The position numbers and the translations under genes are program-made. A stretch of DNA of 64,000 bases. It comes from Selaginella moellendorffii (Eukaryota > Streptophyta > Lycopodiopsida > Selaginellales > Selaginellaceae). The notes under the pieces are model-generated. The model was given only the letters and a program-made list of their open reading frames with translations. It had not been told where the DNA came from and searched no databases. Below, piece by piece: positions 43,325 to 53,581 of the stretch (its first letter is position 1; each line of letters opens with the position of its first letter). Where the stretch lies: assembly GCF_000143415.4 (NCBI RefSeq), contig NW_003314338.1:417795-481794 (forward strand). The letters are read 5' to 3'.

Positions 43325-43761
43325 TTTCGAAAATGGGAGAAAAGAAAATAGAGAAAAAAGATAAAAGGGAATGAAAAGAGGCAGCTGCTGTTGTAGGTAG
43401 ATGGAATTGAAGCTGTTTGTATTTACTTTCTCTTTTGTATTTCTGGTCTGGTTCTTCCTTGTGGAGGTCCTTTGCAGCCCAGTAAAAATGCTTTAAAATT
43501 CTACACACTCACATGTAAGATGGTGTCAAGCTCTTGCTTGAGCCCGCCTGCATGTTTCCTTTGATTTGCTCTCCCTCCTGTAACTTTTTTCTTCTTTTTA
43601 TCCTCCTTGATTTTGTTGGTAGAGTCTAAAAAGGAAGCAGAGCGCGTTTTCTCTTCCGTCCTACTCCATAAACATCAACGTCGTCTTGTCCCAAACAGAT
43701 GCCTTTTTGGTGCATTTTCTTTTTTCTTTAGAGAAAAGAAGTCTTGTTTTTTCCTTTGATT
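43325..43761. other. Intergenic, no gene seen
   Basis: 5' region of the small membrane protein gene and 3' region of the next PPR gene (both minus strand). T-rich stretches and no coding frame. Confidence 0.5.
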
Positions 43762-46344
43762 TTAGTGACTACTTGATAGTGAATTTGCTAGAAGGGCCAG
43801 GGCTCCAGCTCTCTTTCCATCCAGCCTAGCGAGCACATTGGTTCCTTTGATTAGAGTTTTAGGAGCCGCTCCCAGTAAACATGTCCACTCCAAGGAATCT
43901 GGCTCGAATGGCATGTTCTCGATTAGATCTCTCGCAGCTTCATAAGAGGCTGCTCTTCCCACTAAATCGACCATGCAAGAGTAGTGCTGCTTCAAAGCCA
44001 CAAATCCGTAGCTTTCAACCAGCATGAAAAAATTCTTCCTTCCATTTTCAAGATCTCCCAAGCGACTGCACGCAATAAGAACTGATACAAAACACGTCTG
44101 GTCGGTCACGTCCAAGATTTTCGCTTCCTCAAATAAAGCAAAAGCTTCAAGGTAGTGGCGGTTTTGGGCATATGCAGCAAGCATCGTGTTCCAGGTAACA
44201 ATGTCTTTCTCAGGCATTTTATCGAAAAACGCTTTTGCAAGAGCTATATCCCCAGCTTGGGCATATGCAGCAAGCATGGCATTCCATGTTACTACAGTTT
44301 TCTCACCGCACATAGTGTGGAACATCCCAAAGGCAGTTTGTAGGTCTTCACAGGCTAGAATCTCATTGAAAGAAATAGAATCTTGCTGTGGCATGGAGTT
44401 GAATACAACCTTGGCTTGCTCGATATGCCCAGTTTGGACATATCCACAAAGCATAGAATTCCAAGAAGATAAACCTCTATGCGGCATTTGCTCAAACATT
44501 GCCTTTGCGTCTTCAATGCGATTGTTCATTGCATAGGCACTTAACATTGCATTCCAAGACACGATATCGTGAACTGGCATTGAATCAAACAAGAGTTTTG
44601 CCGATTCAAGCTGACCTGTTCTTGAGTAGCCTGTGATCATAGTTGTCCAGGCTACAAGGTCTGTCTCTGGAATTTGGTCAAAAATGCTCTTTGCTTCCTC
44701 CATCTCTCCTTCTTGGGCATATGCTCCTATCATGGTAGTCCAAACACAAAGGTCCTTAGTGGGCATAGCATCAAATATGATTCCAGCATTTTGAAAGTCA
44801 CCTTTCTTAGAATAAGCCCATATAAGTATTGCCCATGAAACTAAATTCCATTGTGGCATTGTATCAAAGATATTGGAGGTTTTCTCAAAGTTTTTCCCTT
44901 GTGAGAAGGCCATTAGCATTGCATTGTAAGAGCTCAAGTCCTTCTCTAGCATTCTAAGAAACAAAAACTCACATTCTAGATAATACCCATGTCGGGCATA
45001 TGCTAAGAGCATTGTATTTGCAGATAAAAGGTCCCACTCTGGCATTGTGTTAAAAATGTGTCTTGCATAATCAAAATCATTTGCTTGATTATAGCATGAC
45101 AGCAAACACGTCCACGAAACTAAGTCATATTGGGGCATATCCTCAAATAAACGACGAGCTTCATCAATATATCCCATTTGGGCATATGCTTTCAACAAGG
45201 TGGTATAAGACGTCATATCCTTCCAATGTAAATCCTCAAAAATCTTCTTGGCCTCGTCAAAATTTTGATTAGAAGCATAAAAGGCAAGCATGGCATTCCA
45301 TGAGATAATAGAATGCTCTGGTAGTTCACAGAGCATTCGCTTGGCCTGCAACGTATCACCTTCGCTTACATAAGCAGAAAAAAGAGTGACCCATGACACA
45401 CAATCATGAGTTGGAATCGAGTCTACAAGTTTTTCTGCCTTTTCAATATGTCCAGTTTCAATAAATACAGAGAGCAGAAGTGTAGAAGAAACTAAGTCGA
45501 TCTGTGGCATATTCACGTATATGCTCTCAGCAAAGGATACATTTTCGTCTTGGCAGTACCCTTCCAGAATTGTGTTCCAAGATACAAAATCTTGATACCG
45601 CATTGTGTCAAAGAAATTTCTGGCCTCTTGCATTTGCCCGGATTTGGTAAATGCTCGTAAAACGATGTTGCTTGATATCAAGTCAAACACAGGCATTTTG
45701 TTGTAGAGGGCTTCTTTTTCCGGTACTTTTTCAGAATTGTAAGCCGAAAGTATCAACGTCCAAGAAACTAAGTCGTGAACCGGCATCCTCTCAAACAGAA
45801 ATTTGGCATTTACTAGATGCCCATCACGGGCATATACAGAAAGCATGGAGTTCCAGCTCACAAGGTTTCGTTCGGTCATTTCGTTGAACACTAGCTCTGC
45901 CTCCTGTACCTCGCCATGTTTTGCATACAGTGTGAGAAGTATATTGTGGCAGACAACGTCCCACATTGGCATACGAGCAAAGATTCTCTTAGATTCGCTG
46001 ATATGCCCATGCCGGGCATATGCCTCGAGCAGCACTGTCCACGAGACAATGCCGGGTTGTGGAATCTCCTCAAAGAGAAGCCTCGCATTTCTAAGATCGT
46101 CATTTTTGCAGTAAGCTAGGAGGATGGCGTGCCAGGAAAAGGAATCTTTCGATCTCAGGGAATCAAAGACGGCTCGTGCGTGGCTAGGCGAGCCGCAGTG
46201 GCCGTACGCTTGAATCAGCTTGTTGGCAGCGAAGAGATTGTGTGGAAGAAGCGATTTGATCCGCTCGTGAATCTCTCTCGCATCAACCAGAGTTTTGCAG
46301 CGCTCGATCTGGGCGAACAAATCCCGGTGAGAACTTGGAGCCAT
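43762..46344 (-). CDS. PPR protein, S-repeat array, 860 aa
   Basis: Single exon. The frame is open 150 nt further upstream, but the ATG at 46344 (M-A-P-S-S-H-R-D-L-F-A-Q-I-E-R-C) starts the usual capping region (REIHERI ... LIQAYGHCG), whereas the upstream part lies antisense to the coding region of the divergent PPR gene and has no PPR character. About 22 S-type repeats of 31 residues follow; one near residue 670 is three residues short (ILACEDLQTAFGMF). The end shows P/E-like segments (HYSCMVDLVGRAASYEAARDL, SLEWTCLLGAAPK) and no DYW domain. Predicted organelle RNA-binding protein; target unknown. The start codon faces that of the neighbour at 46369 with 24 bp between. Confidence 0.92.
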   Translation of the reverse strand: MAPSSHRDLFAQIERCKTLVDAREIHERIKSLLPHNLFAANKLIQAYGHCGSPSHARAVFDSLRSKDSFSWHAILLAYCKNDDLRNARLLFEEIPQPGIVSWTVLLEAYARHGHISESKRIFARMPMWDVVCHNILLTLYAKHGEVQEAELVFNEMTERNLVSWNSMLSVYARDGHLVNAKFLFERMPVHDLVSWTLILSAYNSEKVPEKEALYNKMPVFDLISSNIVLRAFTKSGQMQEARNFFDTMRYQDFVSWNTILEGYCQDENVSFAESIYVNMPQIDLVSSTLLLSVFIETGHIEKAEKLVDSIPTHDCVSWVTLFSAYVSEGDTLQAKRMLCELPEHSIISWNAMLAFYASNQNFDEAKKIFEDLHWKDMTSYTTLLKAYAQMGYIDEARRLFEDMPQYDLVSWTCLLSCYNQANDFDYARHIFNTMPEWDLLSANTMLLAYARHGYYLECEFLFLRMLEKDLSSYNAMLMAFSQGKNFEKTSNIFDTMPQWNLVSWAILIWAYSKKGDFQNAGIIFDAMPTKDLCVWTTMIGAYAQEGEMEEAKSIFDQIPETDLVAWTTMITGYSRTGQLESAKLLFDSMPVHDIVSWNAMLSAYAMNNRIEDAKAMFEQMPHRGLSSWNSMLCGYVQTGHIEQAKVVFNSMPQQDSISFNEILACEDLQTAFGMFHTMCGEKTVVTWNAMLAAYAQAGDIALAKAFFDKMPEKDIVTWNTMLAAYAQNRHYLEAFALFEEAKILDVTDQTCFVSVLIACSRLGDLENGRKNFFMLVESYGFVALKQHYSCMVDLVGRAASYEAARDLIENMPFEPDSLEWTCLLGAAPKTLIKGTNVLARLDGKRAGALALLANSLSSSH

Positions 46345-46368
46345 TATTTTTCTGTGATTGAGTGGGAC
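46345..46368. promoter_or_regulatory. 24-bp gap between head-to-head PPR start codons
   Basis: Only TATTTTTCTGTGATTGAGTG plus four bases separate the two ATGs. A complete promoter cannot fit, so the transcription starts of one or both genes must lie within the coding region of the other, or the annotated starts are not the ones used. Confidence 0.6.
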
Positions 46369-47874
46369 ATGATCCACGCTGTTCTTCCAAGCTCTAGGGA
46401 CGAAATCGCGGCAGCCATCCGGCACTGTGGAGACAGCAATGATGTGTTCGCCGGCAGGAAAATCCACGCCCAGATCCACCTCTCCCGACAGCACCGGGAG
46501 GATCTCTTCCTCGCCAATCTCCTCGTCCAGATGTACGGCAGGTGGGGCGACACCTGTACGGCACTCGAGACCTTTCGCGCCATCCCCGACAAGAACCTCT
46601 TCTCATACGCCATCATGATGACTGCCTACCTGGGCACCACCGACATCGCGGGCTGTAAGAGAATATTCGATGCCATGCCCCTGCGCGATCTAGTGTCCTG
46701 GAACGCCATGGTTACTGCATATGCCCAAAATGGGTATATTCTAGAGTCTCGGCATATGCTTTTTTTAATGCCGGAATGGGACGTCTCCTCGTGGAATTCT
46801 CTGCTATCGGGGACGGCACAAAATGGGAATATACGTGAGGTACAAGAGGTTTACGGTATGATGCCGTACCGTGACGTTGTGACGGATAGTACGCTCTTGG
46901 CAGCATATGCCCATAAAGGGCATTTGGAGTTGGCGGAGGAACTTTTTGAGAGTATGACGGTCAGGAACATGGTGTCGTATACGTCGATGGTTGCTGCGTA
47001 CGGGAAAAGTGGGATGATCCAGAGAGCGAAATCTATGTTTGATATGATGCCAGAGAGGAATCTCGTTTCGTGGACTGTGATGATTTGTTTGTTTGCGGAG
47101 AATGGGCTCCCAGAGCAAGCAAAGCGCACATATGATCTAATGCCGTGCCAAGATTGTGTCGCTTTGGTTGTGGTGCTGGATTCTTATGCGCAGATTGGAG
47201 ACAGAGTTCGTGCCAAAGAGCTGTTTGATTCAATGCCCAAGAAGAGCTTGATCGCGTCAAATGCATTGATGAAAGCACACGCTCTAGCTGGGGACCTGGA
47301 TGGAGCGAAAAGTTTTCTGGAGCAGATGCCCGAGTGGAGTGAATCTTCCTTTAACTTTTTCATTGAGTTGTATGGAAGGCATGGGTTTGTTCTTGAGGCT
47401 AAATCCATGTTTGATATCATGCCCTTAAAGAGCGTCATATCATGGACAAACATGACAGTTGCATTTGCCTCAAATGGACGTGTAGAAACCGCTTTTAAGC
47501 TCTTTGATGGGATGTTTGAGAAAAACAAAGTGATATGGAACACAATCCTCCATGGATTTGCGCTTAATAACCACAGGACAGAGAGTCTTGAGTTGTTTGT
47601 TAAAATGGTGATTGAGGGATTTGATCCAGATGAAATATCTTTTAACAGTGTTCTGAGTGCTTGCAATCACACTGGGAATACTAAATTGGGTTTGGATTAC
47701 TTGATCTCAATGGAAGTGGACTTTGGATTGAAAGTAATGTTAGAGCATTTTCATTGTGTCATGGACCTATTAGGGAGGGTAGGCAGGCTTGATGAAATTG
47801 AACAATTGTTCAATCGTATGCCATCTGCACCAAATAGTATCACATGGACTATTTTCTTAGCATCTTATCATTAG
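46369..47874 (+). CDS. PPR protein, S-repeat array, 501 aa
   Basis: Single exon. The ATG at 46369 begins the capping region (M-I-H-A-V-L-P-S-S-R-D-E-I-A-A-A-I-R-H-C ... GRKIHAQIH ... LLVQMYGRWG). The frame is open 240 nt further upstream, but that part is antisense to the divergent gene's own coding region. About 11 S-type repeats lead to an L/P-like pair (GFDPDEISFNSVLSACNHTG, HFHCVMDLLGRVGRLDEIEQL) and a short end SITWTIFLASYH; no E+/DYW domain. The last 500 nt use noticeably more A/T-ending codons than the first kilobase, at the border to the AT-rich repeat desert. Confidence 0.92.
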   Translation: MIHAVLPSSRDEIAAAIRHCGDSNDVFAGRKIHAQIHLSRQHREDLFLANLLVQMYGRWGDTCTALETFRAIPDKNLFSYAIMMTAYLGTTDIAGCKRIFDAMPLRDLVSWNAMVTAYAQNGYILESRHMLFLMPEWDVSSWNSLLSGTAQNGNIREVQEVYGMMPYRDVVTDSTLLAAYAHKGHLELAEELFESMTVRNMVSYTSMVAAYGKSGMIQRAKSMFDMMPERNLVSWTVMICLFAENGLPEQAKRTYDLMPCQDCVALVVVLDSYAQIGDRVRAKELFDSMPKKSLIASNALMKAHALAGDLDGAKSFLEQMPEWSESSFNFFIELYGRHGFVLEAKSMFDIMPLKSVISWTNMTVAFASNGRVETAFKLFDGMFEKNKVIWNTILHGFALNNHRTESLELFVKMVIEGFDPDEISFNSVLSACNHTGNTKLGLDYLISMEVDFGLKVMLEHFHCVMDLLGRVGRLDEIEQLFNRMPSAPNSITWTIFLASYH

Positions 47875-48473
47875 TCTTACCTCAGAAAATTAAAATAAAG
47901 ATGTTATTAATTTTGAGTTTATTTTAAATTTAATAAAATACAAGGGTAAATTGTAGTATGATTAAGTTTTCTGATCTTTTCTTGTTACTTATTTAGAGTG
48001 GTGTCAATTATTCTTTTCTCCAACTTGTCATAATATTTGAAATGGTCTCTTCCACTAAGTAAGGAGCCCTTTAGATAAACCACATATCATAAAATTGGGA
48101 AAATAAACTATCATCCATTTTATACTTTGTAGATGGGTAATAATGAGAGTTATAAAGCCATTGTTATTCCACTTATATATGGCCTAATTCTTCAGTAGAC
48201 TCCACTCAAAACAGTGAAAGAATGATTATTAAATATTGATCCTAGGACTTAGTATTAGCAATTTATATCAATTGTGAAGGTAAACTCAACTTTATTAGTA
48301 ATATTATGACCATATAGAAGTTTATCTAGTGAATTATTAACAAAACTTTGTACCCCTATGATACACACGTATTAAAAGATAACAAATAATTATCCCAATT
48401 TGAATAGTAAAAGCTTACGTATCGTGTAATCATCATTTTGAAGGTCCAAATAAACCATTCTACTAAACTATCT

Positions 48474-48835
48474 AAAGGGGGGAGTGATCATGGGTATTAA
48501 AAGTTATTTATTGGCTAATGTTTTTTGGATATTTTTTCTTTATTACCATGACGGCAAGAGGTTGGTATTATAAGATTCTTTATCTGTCCCTCTTGTTGAA
48601 GAGGTGATAGTTTACTGTGTTTGCTAAACACTTTTGCTATCATGCCCATTATGTTGGTTTTGATCAACTTAAGGTATGGCTAATCAACTTAAGGCATAGT
48701 TTAGCTCCCACTTGCATGCTTGTTCTTGTTTTGCATCTAGCTTTGGTCTAATCTTGAGTTTCACACTATGCTAATTGGTGGAATATCTATATCCTAGCGT
48801 TAGGTTACCAGTACATTGAAATAGCAACAAACCAA
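48474..48835 (+). mobile_element. LTR-like fragment with polypurine tract, copy 1
   Basis: AAAGGGGGGAG (48474-48484) resembles a polypurine tract and is followed by TGATCATGGG, the expected TG start of a 3' LTR. The next 350 bases match 60340-61050 in order: CATGACGGCAAGAGGTTGGT, CTTGTTGAAGAGGTGATAG, GCATAGTTTAGCTCCCACTT, then CACACTATGCTAATTGGTG and TTAGGTTACCAGTACATTGA. It is about 75-80% similar by eye, with gaps. Confidence 0.6.
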
Positions 48836-49421
48836 TAGTGGAGATGATATTGTTATATTGAGTGATAAGGAACATTTTTTAGAGCTTGATTTTTTATGTC
48901 ACTTTTCTTGTTAGTGTTTTGGTTTCATATTGGATTTTAAAGGTGATAGAAGAAGAATGTTAGTACAATATAAATATTTGAAGATATAATCTTTGTGATT
49001 AAGTCTTAGATATTTATTTAGATTTTGCAGATGTTGAAAACATAGGCATGATGTTCGATTCTTAGCCTTCTTGGACTCCTTGGACTCTATCTTGGACTCT
49101 AGGATCATCTTCCACAGTAACTGGAGTTGAAACATGTATAATTATAAGTGAGAAAAATAATGTTTCATAGTGTTATGTCAGTCCTAGAGGGGCTAGGGTA
49201 AGTGTATGCACAAGTCCTACAAGATCATGACAAAATGATAGTTACAACATTCCTAACTTGATCTACTTTAAAATATTTGCTTTTATACGAAGTAAGAGGC
49301 TTCAAAAACAAACACCAAATTGCATGATTAACTTAGAAAGCCAATGATGCAATTGCTAGAAGGCATCATCACAGTCGTTAACATATCCAAATGCATATTT
49401 GAAAATGTTTGGGAGAAAATT

Positions 49422-49649
49422 CTAATTTACATGAGTGGCTGTGCTTAAACCATTGTACCACTTTAATGTTATCTCATAGATATAAGTGGAAAACTTATGC
49501 AAATATCGGACATCATCCCAAGAATAATAAGTGGCAATCACCATAAAATGATTGAACCAAAAATACATATCATTCTCACAAAAGAAATTTAACTGAAAGT
49601 AAAGATTGCCAACAAGAGTAAAAGTTGCACCATATATCCTGAATATCAA
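49422..49649 (-). pseudogene. Gag-like retroelement fragment
   Basis: A 75-codon minus-strand frame resembling the helical Gag core of Gypsy-type elements: W-F-N-H-F then A-T-Y-Y-S-W-D-D-V-R, then T-L-K-W-Y-N-G-L. No adjoining polymerase sequence is seen. Identification is by pattern only. Confidence 0.35.
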
Positions 49650-51834
49650 AAAGTGGCCTAATCCCTATGAAGATTTTAGTTTGGAAATGAGTAGGCTTTT
49701 AAGAAGGCCCAAAGATGTTTGGACCAAGATAAATTGGTATATTGCACTCTCGATGACTCCATCTTATACTACACCACCAGATAATTAAAAGATTTAAGCA
49801 ACTAAAAGACTAAAAAAATATGTAGGGATTATATTAATATAAATACTAGCAAGAAAATATATAGAGAAAGTCAATTTTTTCTTAATAATATTATAAAATA
49901 GCATAAAAAGTCACAAAAATATTTGTATAAATCCCTTCAAAGCTCAATGGATCAAGCTACTTGCATAATATTGTGAAATTAGATAGGCTATTTTCTTTTA
50001 AAATTTTTTTTTAAAATAACATAAATTATTGTATCAAATTTATCATTTGTGACTAAAGTATTAGTATGCATTTTATTCTCTCTACTTCATTCCCTTATAT
50101 TATAAATTTAATTGTTGATAATAATTTGATTTTCCATCTTAAGTTAAACTATAAGAATAAAAGTAATATATGATTATGAAATAAATTTATTAATTGGTCT
50201 AGATTTACTTTTAATTTTGACTCAGTAAACATTATATTTTAATGAGTTTTCATATACGTCCACTAAATTTTTTTTAAAAAAAGGAAAAGTTAGTTAAAAG
50301 AGTAACACTATCAAATAAATATAAAATTAAAGTTTAATATTTTTTTTCTAAGAGTACTGTCTACATAAATTTTGATAAATCCGGTTAAGATTATTAAATT
50401 AGATGCCAGTTATTTAACACTTAACTAATAAAATAATAAAATCTCTTTTTTGTATAGAAATAAATTATTTTTCACGTTTTGGTAACTTGATAGATGATAA
50501 AACCATTATAATGTAGTTAAAATTATTTTTTATAAAGGTCAAAGAATTGTTAAATTATAAAATGTAATATTTTAAAAGAATTTTGCAGCCTAGTATGATA
50601 AGGAAAATCAAACACTTAGTACATCTCACTTTCTCTCTTTGGAGTTAAATAACTAAATATCTATTTATGAATCTCATTAAATGGAGGGATGTCCAACTTG
50701 CGTTTATATATTTCAATTTAAGGTGCAATTTTTCTTATGATGGTCTTGGATTTTACCAAAACAAAAACCTTTTTAAGTCAATGATTTCATCTTTTCTGTG
50801 ACACAAATTTAATATTAGCATTCAAACCCCTAGTTTTACTCTTCTATATTATGCATTGCAACCATTCCAATCTGGAGAATCTAACATAGCCACAGCCCAG
50901 GGACATCTTGGATCTTGGCAATCAAGTCACTAGATTGGATTAGGGAAGAATTCTTTAGTGTAGATGAATGGTGGTAAAGTGAACATCCTTTCAAACTTAT
51001 ACTGATTTTCTTCTCCTAGATGCCCTAATACCAAATTTGGACTATTGTGGTTGAATCCTTTTCTCATTCATTTTGTTTCCCTCTTTCTTTTTTAACAGTT
51101 TTATTATTCTCTTTCCAAGCTGATCAAAGACTACAACTTGGTATGGAAGTCCCAATGATACTAGAACTTTTGGTATGGAATCAAATCTCTACAAATCCTT
51201 CTTTTTCTCTTTTTTGTGATCAATGTCTTTGTTTTTGTTTATCTCTGATGTTAGCATTGGGAGCCTTATCCTGTTCAAAAAAAGTAGAGTTTGTGCTGCA
51301 TGCTGTAAGGTATGTGAGATTGACGTCTTTCTCCTGTAAACCATTGTGTCAAAATCTTTTATGCCAGAGCTGACTGCTGGAAATAAAATTGTGATATGAA
51401 GTAGGTTTGTAATGAAAATTGGAGACTAAAAAACAAACTTTCCATTCTTTCCCATAGGCATAAACATTGCTTACAAGTTTTATCAGCTCCTCATCATCAT
51501 AATAATATTTAACCACCTAGCTCTTTAGTCATTTACTACATAATTGGCAACCATCAAACAGGTCACACCATATTTCCTTTTTCTTCTCATTTTTGTTTTT
51601 TTTTTATTTTTATATTTTGTTTTTCTGCAGTGCACTATCCATTGTTGCTATCACTCTTTTGGAGCTTTACAATTGCAAGGTCCATCTTTGATTTTGCAAG
51701 GTCCATTTCCTCAAGCTAACCTCTCTAAACATCACTTTAGTTGCCCTTAGCTTACCATTGGTTTCCATTAATAGTATCATTAGCTATGGACTTCTTATTA
51801 CCATAGTGTAAGTTTTTAAATTTGGACTTCTTAA

Positions 51835-52075
51835 GAGGTTACCCAGTCCAGTATTATTCAAACCCAAGGACGTTTAACCCAAAGTATCATTAAACCTTTA
51901 ACCGATTCAAAAATGGGGTGCACTTTTATTCATGGGTCATTTCCTTTTTTATGTGAATCCTTATGGGCTATTTTCTGAGTCAACCAATAGAGTTGGACCC
52001 AAGACATTTCTAATACCAAATGTAAACTCATGAATTCAAACTTCTCAAGAGATTGTTGTGAGACACAAATCTTTA
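51835..52075 (+). repeat. Dispersed repeat, copy near 51.9 kb
   Basis: ACCCAGTCCAGTATTATTC ... GTTTAACCCAAAGTATC ... GGGGTGCACTTTTATTCAT ... TAATACCAAATGTAAACTC. Related stretches lie at about 9740-9905, 56010-56165 and 58860-58990, all in the same orientation. It is probably part of an LTR or a non-autonomous element; ends not determined. Confidence 0.6.
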
Positions 52076-52286
52076 AACCCCAAAAAGGTGACATGTGGTA
52101 GTGGCTAAAGCAGAAGCCAAATAAGCATAACACATTTGGATTAAAAGCTCTGACTTGAAAAATCAAGAGCAGGAGTGGAACTCCCAATAAAGGGCTTGAG
52201 GAACAAGCATGAAGTGAGCAATAAATGAGTCTTTAGGAAAGGGACATAAGAGGATCATCACATGACACATAAAAATGCCGAGATGG

Positions 52287-52670
52287 AGTTTGAGATGGAC
52301 CTGAGATGGAGTTTGAGATGGAGTCCAAAATGGACCCAAGATGGACCTAAGATGGAATCTGAAATGGACATAAGATGGAGTCCAAGATAGACCCGAGATG
52401 GATCTGAGATAGACCTAAGATGGACCCGAGATAGAGTCTGAGATGGAGTTTGAGATGGACCTAGTTTAGGGTTTAGGGTTAACCCTAAACCCTAAACTAA
52501 GATGGACTCAAGATGGAGACCGAGATGGAGATCAAGATTGAGACCGGGACTGAGACTGAGATTGAGATCAAGATCGAGACCACGACCGAGATCGAGACCA
52601 CGGCTGAGACCGAGTCTGAGTCTAAGTTCGAGTTTGAGTTCTAGTTCGAGTCTAAGTCCGAGATAAAGTC
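52287..52670 (+). repeat. GAGATGGA-type minisatellite, copy A
   Basis: Units of 9-12 bp such as GAGATGGAC, CTGAGATGGAGTTT and CAAGATGGAC make up 52287-52540, passing into GAGACC/GAGATT units to about 52670. The strand is almost pure purine. The telomeric palindrome at 52462-52499 interrupts it. Confidence 0.85.
52462..52499. repeat. 38-bp perfect palindrome of telomeric repeats
   Basis: TAGTTTAGGGTTTAGGGTT meets its exact reverse complement AACCCTAAACCCTAAACTA with no spacer. The core is two TTTAGGG plant telomere units head to head with two CCCTAAA units. It is embedded in the GAGATGGA minisatellite and absent from the other copy of the repeat at 54.5-54.8 kb. Confidence 0.9.
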
Positions 52671-53581
52671 TGAATACTAATATAGCCCAAAGCGATCGTG
52701 CCCCAGGGGGCGGGAAGAGGTTCCAAAGGTATAGTAGGGAAAGTGTGGAGGTTGGACTTTAGTGGAATCAATTTGGCCAGGAAAGGTTAGTGTGGTCTAG
52801 AAAGGTTATGCCTATGTGTTGGGTGATGATATAACCACTAGAAAGTCTAAGGCTAGAGTGAATACAGACAGACTAATAGGGTATCTTGGTGAAGTGTTCA
52901 AAAGTTAGTTCTAGTTCCCCCGGGAGATTGAATGGTTGATGCTCCTAGTCCAAGTGTGGGTGGCACTACTTACTTGGATACCTAGTATGGCTCATCGGAA
53001 TCTCACTCTAGCCACATGGCTAGGGCACCTAAAGGCGGAAGGTGGGAAGAGTACCTATAAGGCTTGTGTAGGGTTGTAGTGTTTCAAAATGTTGTCCCAG
53101 AGTCCTAGACTGTGGAAAGAAAGAGGAGCAGTCCTTTTATATGGCGATTAAGGACATGGTCATGTGGCAAGGAAATCCAGAGGTCAATAGGATATAGTGG
53201 TTGGGCATAGCCTTGACTCAATGGCAGTGTTGGCAAACATAGCCATGGACAAAAAAGGATTTGGTGAGGATCGAAATAGAGATATTAGGAAAGGCTATTT
53301 CCCATGTTTATGGGCATTTTAAGGATGCTAAAGAGTGGATCTAGGATGATCACTCATGTTTGGATGGCCCAATCTTTGAGAGATAGGATTGTGATGCAAG
53401 TGGTGTTGGATCACTAGTATCATAAAGGTGAATGAGCATGGCCTTAACGTAATGGGATAATATGTTTGTGGTACCTTTGGGTGTTAGTCATGGGATCAGA
53501 CACATGGAGCACTTAGATCAAGTGCAAAAGGTTGAGTGGTATAGATGCCATTCTCAGGGCTAGCAAGTCCCCAAGTCTGGA

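Larger units (their letters stand above)
47875..51834. other. AT-rich desert, no supported gene
   Basis: Four kilobases with high A+T and no real coding frame apart from transposon remnants. A minus-strand piece at 49649-49422 (N-H-F-M-V-I-A-T-Y-Y-S-W-D-D-V-R-Y-L-H-K, then Y-E-I-T-L-K-W-Y-N-G-L) looks like a Gypsy-type Gag core. An LTR-like piece at 48474-48835 is listed separately. Elsewhere I see nothing. Confidence 0.5.
52083..53581 (+). repeat. ~1.5-kb direct repeat, copy A
   Basis: Collinear with 54345-55915 (for example AAGGGCTTGAGGAACAAGCA, GGTTCCAAAGGTATAGTAGG, ATACCTAGTATGGCTCATC, GCTAGCAAGTCCCCAAGT). Order inside: a unique-looking 5' part, a GAGATGGAC/GAGATGGAGTCC minisatellite, a GAGATT/GAGACC hexamer array, then about 900 bp of non-repetitive sequence. 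It could be LTRs or tandem-amplified non-autonomous elements; clear TG/CA ends were not found. Confidence 0.75.

Noticed and set aside
43026-43364. 112-codon plus-strand frame, acidic and Ser-rich
   Set aside because: It is the complement of the Leu- and Glu-rich membrane protein on the minus strand; it has low complexity and no family likeness.
46129-46368. N-terminal extension of the plus-strand PPR protein by 80 residues
   Set aside because: The extension lies antisense to coding sequence of the divergent PPR gene and has no PPR or targeting character; the ATG at 46369 starts the normal capping region.
52287-52670. Regularly spaced repeats that could suggest a CRISPR array
   Set aside because: Units are 9-12 bp without unique spacers, and the genome is a plant nucleus.
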